Part shown: one piece after another, positions 26,479 to 35,146 of the stretch | Numbering within the stretch: position 1 is the stretch's first letter | Layout of the letters: each line of letters begins with the position of its first letter | Source: Novosphingobium capsulatum NBRC 12533 | GTDB lineage: Bacteria; Pseudomonadota; Alphaproteobacteria; Sphingomonadales; Sphingomonadaceae | DNA length: 64,000 bases | Reading direction: 5' to 3' | Assembly (NCBI RefSeq): GCF_001598375.1 | Contig: NZ_BCYV01000007.1 | Location: forward strand, 1-64,000 | Notes under the pieces: generated by a model | The model's database searches: none | Told to the model about the DNA's origin: nothing | The model's input: the letters and a program-made list of their open reading frames with translations, nothing else | Made by a program: the position numbers and the translations under genes

Positions 26479-27879
26479 GTGATCGACCCCCATAGCCTGA
26501 CCCACCGCCAAAAGACTCTTGCGCTTGCCACCCTGATCATTGCCCTGGTGCTCGAGATCGTCGACATGACGATCGTCAACACCGCGTTGCCGGCGATCAA
26601 GGCCAGCCTGGGTGCCGATGCCCAGGCATCGCAGTGGATCGTGGCGGGCTATTCGCTGGCCTTTGCCGTGCTGCTGATGGCTGGCGGGCGGCTGGGCGAT
26701 ACCTTTGGCTATCGCCGCATGTTCCTGGTGGGGGTCACCGGGTTCACTCTGGCCTCGGCCGCTTGCGGGCTGGCGCATACCGGCACTGCCCTGGTGGCGG
26801 CGCGGCTGCTGCAGGGCGCGACCGGGGCGGTGATGGCGCCCCAGGCGATGGCCATGGTGCAGGTGATGTTTTCCCCGCTGGAGCGGGTGTCGCGCATGGC
26901 GCTGTTCGGCGTGATCGGCGGGCTTGCCGCGATCGCCGGGCCAGTGCTGGGCGGCTTGCTGATCGAGGCCAACCTGTTCGATCTGGGCTGGCGCGCGGTA
27001 TTCCTGATCAACCTGCCAGTGGGCCTGGGCGCGGTGATCGCCGGGCTGGTATTCCTGCCCGAGGCGCGTTCGGGCCGGCCGGCGGGGTATGATCTGATCG
27101 GCATGGCGCTGTTCGGCTTGGCCATGGCAGCGCTGCTTCATCCCCTGATCGGCGCGGCGGAAACCGGGCATGGCGGCGCCATGCTGTGGCCCCTGGTGGC
27201 GGTGGTGCCGTTGGGCGTGCTCGCCTGGCGCCACGCCGGCAAGCGCGTGCGTGCCGGGCGGCCGGCGCTGTTCGATCCGGCGCTGTTCAGCATCGCCAGC
27301 TTTCGCCAGGGGCTGGCGCTGGCGATCGTGTTCGGCGCGGTGGGCGCAGGCTTTCTGCTGGTCTTTGCCTTTGCCATGCAAGCCGAACGTGGCCAGACGC
27401 CGCTGTTCACCGGGCTGCTCCACGTGCCTTATGGGCTTGGCGCGATGTTCGGCATCGGGGTGATGAGCCGCAATCTGCTGCCCCGCCTCGGCCGTTGGGT
27501 GCTGGTGCTGGGTGCAGGCGTGATGCTGCCGGCAACGGCGCTGGTGCTATGGGGGATTACCATGGCGCACTTGCCCTGGCTTGCCGTGGGGCTGTGCCTG
27601 ATGCTGGCCGGGGCAGGCATGGGCATGACCTCGGGTTGTGTCGGCCCGGTGGTTGTCTCGCGCGTCGATCGCGATCATGCCGGGGCGGCCAGCGCGCTGT
27701 TGAAGACCAGTCAGCAGTTTGGCGCGGCATTGGGCGTGGCCCTGGTCGGCAGCCTTTATTTTGCCGCCGGCGCAAGGGCATTCGCCCCGCCCGCCATGGC
27801 CGCCCTGGCCGTGATCGCGGCATTGCAACTGGCGTGCATCGGCCTTGCCTGGCGCCTGCCGCACAAGCTGTTCGACTAG
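26479..27879 (+). CDS. MFS transporter, DHA2 (EmrB-like) type
   Basis: This is 466 residues from a GTG two bases after the GMC stop. Motif C-like and loop signatures of the 14-helix drug/H+ antiporter family are present: LVLEIVDMTIVNTALPAIK in helix 1, LLMAGGRLGDTFGYRRMFL between helices 2 and 3, and GLAAIAGPVLGGLLIE in helix 5. Tight spacing places it in the subunit-3/GMC operon. It probably exports an aglycone or toxic intermediate, which is an inference from family and position. Confidence 0.8.
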   Translation: MIDPHSLTHRQKTLALATLIIALVLEIVDMTIVNTALPAIKASLGADAQASQWIVAGYSLAFAVLLMAGGRLGDTFGYRRMFLVGVTGFTLASAACGLAHTGTALVAARLLQGATGAVMAPQAMAMVQVMFSPLERVSRMALFGVIGGLAAIAGPVLGGLLIEANLFDLGWRAVFLINLPVGLGAVIAGLVFLPEARSGRPAGYDLIGMALFGLAMAALLHPLIGAAETGHGGAMLWPLVAVVPLGVLAWRHAGKRVRAGRPALFDPALFSIASFRQGLALAIVFGAVGAGFLLVFAFAMQAERGQTPLFTGLLHVPYGLGAMFGIGVMSRNLLPRLGRWVLVLGAGVMLPATALVLWGITMAHLPWLAVGLCLMLAGAGMGMTSGCVGPVVVSRVDRDHAGAASALLKTSQQFGAALGVALVGSLYFAAGARAFAPPAMAALAVIAALQLACIGLAWRLPHKLFD

Positions 27880-27927
27880 GCCGAAAAACGCCGGGATCGG
27901 CCTGCGCCCTGGGGCATTGAAGCGGCC

Positions 27928-29409
27928 ATGGACAAGCAAGCGGCAGACCCGTCGATCGAGCAGGAGCGCCTGCACCACATCATTGGCGGCCTGAGCGAGG
28001 GGGTGCTGCTGGTTGACGCGGAGCAGCGCATCGTCTGGGCCAACCCGGCAGCCCTTGTCATGCATGGCGTGGAACGGCTGGCAGACCTTGGCGCCGATGT
28101 TGACGATTATCGCCGCCGCTTCCAGCTGCGCTATCGCAACAACCACCGCCTGGAGCGCGGCGACTATCCGCTCGATCGGGTGATCGCCGGCGAAGCGTTC
28201 GACGAAGTGGTGGTCGAGGTAATCCCGCAAGGGGAGGAGGAGCCGCGCTGGATCCACCAGATCCGCAGCCTGATCCTGTCTGACTCTGGTGGCACACCCG
28301 ATCTGCTGGTGCTGATCATCCAGGACGTGTCCTTGCGGTATGAGGCCGAGTTGCGGTTCGAACGGGCATTCAACGTCAACCCCGCGCCGGCGGTGATCAT
28401 GCGGCTGTCTGACCTGCGCTATGTCAAGGTCAACCAGGGGTTTGTGGACCTGACCGGCTACCACAAGGACGAAGTGCTGGGCCGCACGCTCTATGAGATC
28501 GACGTGCTCAAGGACGCGGCCGATATCGACACGGCCAAGGAACGCATCCGCGAGGCGCGCACCGTGCCGCAGATGCAGGCCGATCTGGAACTGCCCGATG
28601 GTGGGCGCAAGCTGGTGATCGTGGCCGGGCAGCCGGTGGACCTGGACGACGAGCCGTGCATGCTGTTCTCGTTTGCCGACCTTGAGCCGCGCCGCCAAGC
28701 GGAAAACGAACTGCGCCACAGCGAAGAGCGCTTTGTCACCACGTTCCGCCTCGCGCCGGTGGCCATGGCGATCACCACGCGCGGCGATCATACGCTGTGC
28801 GATACCAACGATGCGTTCCACCAGTTGACCGGGTGGTCATCGGATGAGGCGATGGGCAAGACCATGCCCGCGCTCAAGCTGTGGGCCGATGCCACGTTCC
28901 TGCCGTCGGTGGCCGAACAACTGGTCGAACGCAGCGCCTTTCGCGGGCGCGATGCGCAAGTGCGCGCCAAGGATGGCGGGGTAACCGACTGCCTGGTTTC
29001 AGCCGCGGCGATTCCCTTGCGGCGCGACACCTGCACACTGTGGGTGATCCAGGACATTCACGAACGCCGCCACAGCGAGCTGGAACTGATCGGCGCGATC
29101 GAGGCGGTGATGAAGGACACCAACTGGTTCAGCCGCACTGTGGTGGAAAAGCTCGCCAACCTGCGCGCCCCGCATGGCAGCGAGCGCCCTGCCGAAACCA
29201 GCGAACTGACCCGGCGCGAAAAGGAAGTGCTCAGCCTGCTGTGCGAAGGTGGCGACGACGCCACGATCGCACGCGAAATGGGCGTCTCGCGCAACACCCT
29301 GCGCAACCACGTGGCGCGCGTCTATGCCAAGATCGGCGTCAACCGCCGGGCGCAAGCGGTGCTGTGGGCACGCGAGCGCGGCTACCCGCTGCAGCGCCCG
29401 ATCCGCTGA
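27928..29409 (+). CDS. triple-PAS sensor with LuxR-type DNA-binding domain
   Basis: This 493-residue soluble protein contains three PAS modules: about residues 10-130 (GLSEGVLLVDAEQRIVWANP), 135-255 (NPAPAVIMRLSDLRYVKVNQ) and 262-385 (RLAPVAMAITT, WVIQDIHERRH). A LuxR/GerE helix-turn-helix covers 425-485 (LTRREKEVLSLLCEGGDDA, MGVSRNTLRNHVARVYAKIG). It has no histidine kinase or receiver domain, so it senses and binds DNA in one chain. It starts 48 nt after the MFS gene and may report on the compound handled upstream, or control its own downstream region. Confidence 0.85.
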   Translation: MDKQAADPSIEQERLHHIIGGLSEGVLLVDAEQRIVWANPAALVMHGVERLADLGADVDDYRRRFQLRYRNNHRLERGDYPLDRVIAGEAFDEVVVEVIPQGEEEPRWIHQIRSLILSDSGGTPDLLVLIIQDVSLRYEAELRFERAFNVNPAPAVIMRLSDLRYVKVNQGFVDLTGYHKDEVLGRTLYEIDVLKDAADIDTAKERIREARTVPQMQADLELPDGGRKLVIVAGQPVDLDDEPCMLFSFADLEPRRQAENELRHSEERFVTTFRLAPVAMAITTRGDHTLCDTNDAFHQLTGWSSDEAMGKTMPALKLWADATFLPSVAEQLVERSAFRGRDAQVRAKDGGVTDCLVSAAAIPLRRDTCTLWVIQDIHERRHSELELIGAIEAVMKDTNWFSRTVVEKLANLRAPHGSERPAETSELTRREKEVLSLLCEGGDDATIAREMGVSRNTLRNHVARVYAKIGVNRRAQAVLWARERGYPLQRPIR

Positions 29410-29420
29410 CTCAAAGGATA

Positions 29421-29503
29421 GCGGGACCCCGGATCAAGTCCGGGGTGACGGCAATCTATAGCTAGATGTTCTTCGTCACCCCGGACTTGATCCGGGGTCC
29501 CGC
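29421..29503. repeat. palindromic intergenic repeat, copy 2
   Basis: The inverted arms have the same CCGGACTTGATCCGG and GCGGGAC/GTCCCGC cores as copy 1 at 17589-17675, with a different ~30-nt centre. It lies 12 nt after the stop of the PAS-LuxR gene and can serve as its terminator. Confidence 0.8.
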
Positions 29504-29560
29504 TTGATGTTCCTCAGAACGGCCGCCTGCACCAAACCCGCCCGCCGATTTGGCCAGTTT

Positions 29561-29579
29561 GTACCATACGATTTGGTAC
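29561..29579. promoter_or_regulatory. operator-like inverted repeat upstream of the CsbD cluster
   Basis: The half-sites GTACCA and TGGTAC are separated by 7 nt, about 80 nt before the first CsbD gene. The size suits a dimeric regulator; the nearby PAS-LuxR protein is one candidate. No -35/-10 pair was convincing. Confidence 0.35.
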
Positions 29580-29661
29580 TTCTGCATCTCTCGCGGGCGA
29601 TTGGGGCGGCCTATCTCTCCATCATCGGCGCGATGGTCGCGCCACGTGATGGGAGGTTCCC

Positions 29662-29826
29662 ATGAACGAAGACCGCATCGAAGGCGAAGTGCGCCGGGTG
29701 AAGGGCTCGATCCTGGAAGCGATCGGCAAGATCACCGGCGATGACCAGACCCGTGCTGAAGGCGCGGCGGAAAAGCGCGCTGGCAAGGTCCAGGCCAAGG
29801 CCGTGCGCAAGTCTTCCCGCCCCTAA
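29662..29826 (+). CDS. CsbD-family stress protein
   Basis: This 54-residue protein (MNEDRIEGEVRRVKGSILEA at the start) follows a GGGAGG site. It has the CsbD pattern of a short charged helical repeat with an I-x-G-x-x-x-x-x-KG-x-x-x-E-x-x-GK-x-TGD core (GKITGDDQTRAEG). CsbD proteins are small and abundant under general stress in many bacteria; their molecular role is unknown. It is first in a three-gene cluster with a membrane protein and a second CsbD-like protein. Confidence 0.85.
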   Translation: MNEDRIEGEVRRVKGSILEAIGKITGDDQTRAEGAAEKRAGKVQAKAVRKSSRP

Positions 29827-29884
29827 AGCGCGCCTTTCTTACCACCACCACACGAAGATACCTTTCTTCCCGCAGGAGATTTGC

Positions 29885-30748
29885 ATGGCAACGACCATGG
29901 TTGACGGTCGCATTGAAGACCGTCTTGCCCCGCGCATGAACTGGTCGGCCCTGATGGCCGGCACCGTGATCGCGCTGGCCACTGAAGTGACGCTGGGCCT
30001 GCTTGGCGCCGGCATCGGCTTTTCCGCCATCAATCCCGGTTCGGCGAGCGGCGCCAGTGCCGGCGGGCTTGGCCTGGGCGCGCTGGTCTGGTGGACGGTC
30101 AGCAGCATTCTGGCGCTGGCCGCCGGTGCCTATGGCGCCACGCTGGTATCGCGCAGTCGGCGCCCGGTCGATGGCGTGATGCACGGCCTGGCAATCTGGG
30201 GCCTGACCCTGTTGCTGACCTTCTACCTGCTTTCTTCGGCGGTGGGCGGCATCGTTGGCGGGGCGTTCCGCGCGGTGGGCAGCGTGGCGACGGCAGCGGC
30301 CAGTGGCGCCAGCGCGGTCACGCCCACGGTGGCCAAGGCGGCCGGCGTGGACCAGGCCGATGTCGACGCGCAGGTTTCTGCCCTGCTCGATACCACGCCC
30401 AACGATCCGGCCGCGATGACGCCGGAACAGGGCCGCAAGGCGATCGTGGCGGAACTGCCGGCCATGGCCAAGGGCGGTGAAGAGGGGCGCGCGGCCGAAC
30501 AGCGCGTGGCGATGATCGTGGCGGCGCAGAACAAGATCTCGCCCGACGAAGCCATGGCGCGCGTCGAAAAGGCCCGCCAGCAGTTCCTGGCCGCCAAGCA
30601 GAGCGCGATCGATACCGCGATCGATGCTGGCAGCAAGGGCGCCGATCTGGCCGCCGGCACGGCCTTTGCCCTGTTCGTGGTGATGATGCTGGGCGCCAGC
30701 GCTGCCGCCGCCGGGGGTGTTGCCGCCACCCGTCGCAACAACACCTGA
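29885..30748 (+). CDS. multi-helix membrane protein of a CsbD stress cluster
   Basis: This 287-residue protein starts at the ATG of 29885, behind GCAGGAG. Hydrophobic helices lie at about 20-45, 60-85 and 95-120 (NWSALMAGTVIALATEVTLG, LLLTFYLLSSAVGGIVGGAF). A long alanine-rich soluble part follows (VDQADVDAQVSALLDTTPND), and a last helix lies near 255-280. Similar proteins are sometimes labelled PhnA-like in alphaproteobacteria, a name with no functional support here. Flanking CsbD genes suggest a role in envelope stress. Confidence 0.65.
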   Translation: MATTMVDGRIEDRLAPRMNWSALMAGTVIALATEVTLGLLGAGIGFSAINPGSASGASAGGLGLGALVWWTVSSILALAAGAYGATLVSRSRRPVDGVMHGLAIWGLTLLLTFYLLSSAVGGIVGGAFRAVGSVATAAASGASAVTPTVAKAAGVDQADVDAQVSALLDTTPNDPAAMTPEQGRKAIVAELPAMAKGGEEGRAAEQRVAMIVAAQNKISPDEAMARVEKARQQFLAAKQSAIDTAIDAGSKGADLAAGTAFALFVVMMLGASAAAAGGVAATRRNNT

Positions 30749-30797
30749 GCCAAGCCATCACGACTTTGACCAACATTCCAACGCAAGGAGCACGATC

Positions 30798-31091
30798 ATG
30801 AACGAACATCGCATTTCCGGCGCGATCAAGGAAGCGGCCGGCACCATCGAACAGGGCATCGGCACGGTTACCGGCGATGATGCCACCCGCCTGCGCGGCC
30901 AGAGCCGCCGCATCGAAGGCCGCGTGGAAGGCCTGGTTGGCAAGACGATCGACCGGGCGATCGACCGGGCAGTGGTGCTGATCGAACGCGGCGAGCAGCT
31001 GGTGCGCAACCATCCCCGCACCAGTGCCATCGTCGCCGGCGTGGTCGCGCTTTCGCTCGGCCGCCGGTTGAGCGCGGCAACGCGGGGCTGA
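30798..31091 (+). CDS. CsbD-like protein with C-terminal hydrophobic helix
   Basis: This 97-residue protein is preceded by AAGGAG. The first half has the CsbD repeat (MNEHRISGAIKEAAGTIEQG, IGTVTGDDATRLRG), like the protein at 29662. The second half adds amphipathic helices and a short hydrophobic stretch (TSAIVAGVVALSLG), giving a membrane-attached version. It is the last gene of the cluster and is followed by a strong hairpin. Confidence 0.75.
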   Translation: MNEHRISGAIKEAAGTIEQGIGTVTGDDATRLRGQSRRIEGRVEGLVGKTIDRAIDRAVVLIERGEQLVRNHPRTSAIVAGVVALSLGRRLSAATRG

Positions 31092-31108
31092 TTGACGGAA
31101 CCAGCGCG

Positions 31109-31145
31109 GCGGCGCGGAAGGGAGCGATCCTTTCCGCGCCGCTTT
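31109..31145. terminator. bidirectional terminator between convergent genes
   Basis: A perfect 11-bp stem (GCGGCGCGGAA / TTCCGCGCCGC) is followed by TTT on the plus strand. It lies between the CsbD-like gene (plus) and the GH74-GH39 gene (minus). Confidence 0.65.
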
Positions 31146-31153
31146 GCGCATGG

Positions 31154-34100
31154 TCACTGCACCGGTTCGAGCGTCGCCAGCGTGACATCGTTGCTGTGCA
31201 TCGCCACGTCGCGCATCAGTTGGCCATCGGCGCTGACGGTCACCGTCTCGCTCGCTTCGGGCTTGTCCTGGGCCAGTGCGGCCAGGCTGGCAAGCTGGGC
31301 CGGGGTCAGCCGCTCGGGCGCGCCCATGTCGATATAGGCGGAATAGGCATCGTTGGCGCGATAGCCGGTGCGATGCAGGGTATAGCGATAGCGACCGGGC
31401 GCGAGGTGGCTGAACGCCAGGCGCACCGGCGCCGCCGGATGATTGGGCACCAGCTTGCCAAAGAAACTGCGGTTGCTGGTCGGCTGGGCGGGCTGCTCGA
31501 AATCCCACACCACGGCGGCCACCTTGCGTCCGTCGCGCGCGATCCAGCTTTGCGCGTCGTCAGCCGGCACGCGGCGGCCCTGCAGGGCGTGGAGGTATTT
31601 GTAGGCAAACCACGCCGGCTTGCGGATGCCATCCTTGGTCATCAGGCCAAAGCCGCCGTGAAATTCGGTGGTTGGCGGGCCCGGCTCCTCGAACAGGTCG
31701 GAGTAGACCCAATAGCTCATACCTTGCGCGGCGCCTTCCACGCTTTTGAGCTTGGACAGGATATAGGGCGCGCTGACGTAGGAATCGTGCACCAGGTCAC
31801 GCGGGGTATAGCTGGTGCTCCATTCGGTGAAATAAAGCGGCAAGCCGGGAAAGGCCGAGGCGTCGATCTGCTGGCGCACACGCCGCACATCGCCGGTGAT
31901 CGCCTGGGGGCTGGGATCGAGCTTGGTATCGTCCTTGCCCATTTCATCCAGAAACCCGCCATTCACGCCATAAGTGTGGGTGGTGACGAAATCGATCGTG
32001 CCGCCCTTGGCTTTCACTGCGGCGAGAAGTTCGGGCACCCAGGCCGCGCCGGCGGTGGACGGGCCACCAACCCTGAGCTTGGGATCGATCGCCTTGATAG
32101 TCCTGGCAGTCAGCAGATAGAGATCGAAATAGGCCTGTTGATCGGCGTTTTCCCAGAAGCCGGCCAGGTTTGGCTCGTTCCACACCTCGAAATACCATTG
32201 CCGCACGTCGTCCTGGCCATAGCGCGCGATCATGTGCCGCACGAAGGCATCGACCAGATCGCGCCACGGGCCGGGCTGCGGGTGCGAGGTATTGCCTTTC
32301 CAGTAGAAGATCGTCTGATCAGAGGTTTTCAGCGCATCGGGGGTAAAGCCAAGTTCCACGAAGGGGCGCAGGTGCCGCGCCTTGAGATCATCGTAGAGCG
32401 CGTCGATCGCGGTCCAGTCATAGACGATCTTGCCGTTGACGCGCTTTACCGTGCCCAGCGCATCGTGGAAAATGTCGTGGAAGCGGATGGTGCGAAAGCC
32501 CAGTTCTTCGCTAGCGAGCTTGAGCTGCGCCATGTTTTCCGGGCGACGCAGCGTGCCGGGATAGTCTGACCCGATCGAGAGATCGAAGAACCGATCGATC
32601 GGCCCACCATCGCGCGCCACGTCAACGGCGATCTGGCGAGTGGCGGTGGCGGCAGGGACGGAGGCAGATGCGGCGGCTGCACCCGGTGCCGCGCCGGCCA
32701 CGGGCAGCGGCTTGTTGGCCGGCATGCCCACCATGATGCCGCGCCCATGCGGCGCCAGATAGAGCGTGCCGGGATCGAGCATGTCCCCCGCGATCGCGCG
32801 CAAGGTGCCGAACTGCTGGTCCGGGCTGTTGATCCGCACCCAGTTGGCGCCGGCATCGTCAGACCGCCACAGCCCTTCCTGGCCCATGACCTTGCCCCAC
32901 AGGAACACCGCGGGATACGCGTCCTTGACCACCGGCGCGCCAAAGCTGACGAGCCAGGCCTCGGTCACCTTGCGCATTTGGGTAACCTTGGTCTTGCTGT
33001 CGGGCGAATGGAACAGCCCCATCGGCAGCGCCAGCCACAGGTCTCTCACCCGGCCGGGCACCACTGCCAGCGTGCCCTTCTGCCAGCTTTCCACCTTGGG
33101 CAGGCCTGCGATCAGGGTGGTAAAGCTGCTGCCGCCATCGCCGCTGGCCAGCACCGCCGAACTGGCCTGGTCATAGACATAGAACAGCCCATCGGCGGCC
33201 TTGTCGGCCACGGGCAGATAGGACGTATCGGCCCGCGCGGCGATGCCGGTGGAAGGCTGCCAGGTCTTGCCCATGTCTTTCGAGACATAGAGCCCATCCT
33301 TCTCCGGCGCCCAGACCAGCGTGGTGCCCTTGGCCGATATCGCTGCCACGCCCGGCCTGCGCCAATCGCCGCCAGGGGCGGGCGGGTGATAGGCGGCGCT
33401 GGCAAACGGTGTCCACGTCGCGCCGCCATCGGTGGTGGTATAGCCATAGCTGGGACCATGATCGACCAGGCGCACCATGCTGCCCGGCTTCGCCCCGGCA
33501 TAGTCGATGCTGAAATTGGTCTCGCTTGCCGGGGTGAACAGGCCCTTGCGCGGCGGGGTGCGCGCCAGGTCTTCCCAGGCGCCGCCACCCACGTCGCCAA
33601 AGGCGGCCAGCACGGCCGCGCCGCCGGTGGGAGAGGCCATCTGCAGCGTGGCGGCCTCTTCCAGATTGCCCACGGTAAAATCGAACGTCACCGGCTCGCC
33701 CGGCTTGGCCGAAGCAAGGTTGCGGCTGATCCACAGGCCATAGCCGGTGCCATAGATCATCTCGTCGGACTTGAACGGGTTGAATTTCAAATCGGCCAGC
33801 CAGTGGCCCATGGTGTCGCGGCCCTTCATGTAATCGACCAGCCAGGGATAGGCACCGGGATCGTGCCGCGCATGGGCCGAAAGCGCGTCCCAGTGCGCGC
33901 CGCCATCGCGCGAAAGATAGATATCATCGCCCGGCGCCCAGCGATCGATGGTCGAGACCGCCAGCGTGCCGTCACTGGCCAGGTCCACGCCGGAAAAGCC
34001 GCCAGGCAGGCCGGGCGCGGGCGGGGTGGGGGTGATGTCGTGCCAGCGCCCATCGCGGCCATCACGCTTCCACACGGCGCCGGTCTTGATATTGCTGGGG

Positions 34101-34945
34101 TTGAGCGTGCTGGCCTGGTCGCCGCCGGCAAAGGTGACATAGAGGCTGCCATCGCGGCCGAACACCAGGTGTTGCGGCACCATCGCGGGCAGGCCCGGCA
34201 CGACGGCAAAGCTGGCGCCGCTATCGCGGCTTTGCATCAGCGCGCCCGTGCCATCGGTCGATCCGGCCCAGACCTGGCCGGGCACCATGGGATCGACCGC
34301 CACCAGGCTAAACCCCTCTACCTTTGCGCCGGTGCGGGCGAAAGTAAGGCCGCGATCGGTGCTCTTCCACAGGCCGTCGCGGTTGGAGCCGAAATAGAGC
34401 ACGTCGCCCTGGCGCGGATCGACCGCCAGCCGCTCGCCCGTGCCGCGCCCGTCGGTGTTGCCACCTACGCCGATCGGCAGTTCGGTCTTCTGCCAGGTGC
34501 GGCCGCGATCGTCTGAGCGCAGGATCGCGCCCTTGCGGCTCCACTGCGACAGGTAAAGCCCGGCAGCGGCATAGACGCGGTCGGGCGCGTTGGGATCAAC
34601 GGCAAAGCTCAGGATGCCCATCAGATCGCCATCGTCGCGGCCCAGGTGATCGAGCAGGGGAATCCAGCGTTTGTTCTCGAAATCAAAGCGGTACATGCCG
34701 CCGATATCGGTGCGGGCATAGAGAATGCCCGGCGTGCGCGGATGATAGAGAAACCCGTCGACAAAACCGCCCGCGCCAAATGGCACTGTCTGCCAGTGAT
34801 AAGGCCCGCTCGCCAGCGGCGTAGCGGCGGCGTTGGCCGCAGCCGGCGCTTGCGCGTGGAGCGGCGCGGCCACGCCGAGCGCCAGGACGCTGGCCAGGGT
34901 AGTGCAGGCCAACCGGCGCGCGCCACGGAACGGGATTCCAGGCAT
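31154..34945 (-). CDS. GH74 xyloglucanase fused to GH39-type glycosidase
   Basis: This 1263-residue exported protein follows a GGAG site and has a signal peptide ending near LHAQ. Residues ~45-750 form the twin beta-propeller of GH74 endo-xyloglucanases. The first catalytic Asp is in RTDIGGMYR (residue 80), the conserved block is GVGGNTDGRGTGERLAVDP, and the second Asp is in AAFGDVGG near 450. Residues ~765-1263 form a GH39-type TIM barrel with its C-terminal beta domain, with acid/base Glu in EVWNEPNL (about 921) and nucleophile Glu in YFTEWSTSY (about 1039). The fusion could cut the xyloglucan backbone and remove xylosyl or related side units in one polypeptide. It is divergent from the acetylesterase gene, with an operator at its promoter. 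Confidence 0.88.
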   Translation of the reverse strand: MPGIPFRGARRLACTTLASVLALGVAAPLHAQAPAAANAAATPLASGPYHWQTVPFGAGGFVDGFLYHPRTPGILYARTDIGGMYRFDFENKRWIPLLDHLGRDDGDLMGILSFAVDPNAPDRVYAAAGLYLSQWSRKGAILRSDDRGRTWQKTELPIGVGGNTDGRGTGERLAVDPRQGDVLYFGSNRDGLWKSTDRGLTFARTGAKVEGFSLVAVDPMVPGQVWAGSTDGTGALMQSRDSGASFAVVPGLPAMVPQHLVFGRDGSLYVTFAGGDQASTLNPSNIKTGAVWKRDGRDGRWHDITPTPPAPGLPGGFSGVDLASDGTLAVSTIDRWAPGDDIYLSRDGGAHWDALSAHARHDPGAYPWLVDYMKGRDTMGHWLADLKFNPFKSDEMIYGTGYGLWISRNLASAKPGEPVTFDFTVGNLEEAATLQMASPTGGAAVLAAFGDVGGGAWEDLARTPPRKGLFTPASETNFSIDYAGAKPGSMVRLVDHGPSYGYTTTDGGATWTPFASAAYHPPAPGGDWRRPGVAAISAKGTTLVWAPEKDGLYVSKDMGKTWQPSTGIAARADTSYLPVADKAADGLFYVYDQASSAVLASGDGGSSFTTLIAGLPKVESWQKGTLAVVPGRVRDLWLALPMGLFHSPDSKTKVTQMRKVTEAWLVSFGAPVVKDAYPAVFLWGKVMGQEGLWRSDDAGANWVRINSPDQQFGTLRAIAGDMLDPGTLYLAPHGRGIMVGMPANKPLPVAGAAPGAAAASASVPAATATRQIAVDVARDGGPIDRFFDLSIGSDYPGTLRRPENMAQLKLASEELGFRTIRFHDIFHDALGTVKRVNGKIVYDWTAIDALYDDLKARHLRPFVELGFTPDALKTSDQTIFYWKGNTSHPQPGPWRDLVDAFVRHMIARYGQDDVRQWYFEVWNEPNLAGFWENADQQAYFDLYLLTARTIKAIDPKLRVGGPSTAGAAWVPELLAAVKAKGGTIDFVTTHTYGVNGGFLDEMGKDDTKLDPSPQAITGDVRRVRQQIDASAFPGLPLYFTEWSTSYTPRDLVHDSYVSAPYILSKLKSVEGAAQGMSYWVYSDLFEEPGPPTTEFHGGFGLMTKDGIRKPAWFAYKYLHALQGRRVPADDAQSWIARDGRKVAAVVWDFEQPAQPTSNRSFFGKLVPNHPAAPVRLAFSHLAPGRYRYTLHRTGYRANDAYSAYIDMGAPERLTPAQLASLAALAQDKPEASETVTVSADGQLMRDVAMHSNDVTLATLEPVQ

Positions 34946-35026
34946 GACATTCTCCTTCCCTGGCGGTGGCTGGGCGAGCGGTGCGCTGCCTGGCCTTTGC
35001 CGTTGTGTTTTTGTTTGCGGGGACGA

Positions 35027-35068
35027 GGCATAATTTGCGCTCGAAATGCCGTCAAGATAGCGCTAACA
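35027..35068 (-). promoter_or_regulatory. promoter and xyl-box-like operator for the GH74-GH39 gene
   Basis: On the minus strand TTGACG (35055-35050) and TATGCC (35032-35027), 17 nt apart, form a promoter. Directly overlapping the -35 box is AGATAGCGCTAACA (35055-35068), a palindrome centred on TAGCGCTA. It can also serve the divergent acetylesterase gene starting at 35147. Confidence 0.65.
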
Positions 35069-35146
35069 ATTCCGCTACAAGCAAACTGCCCCGGGCCGCC
35101 ATAACGATGGTGGCGGCCGGGCGGTAAAAGAGGAGCCCTGTCGGCC

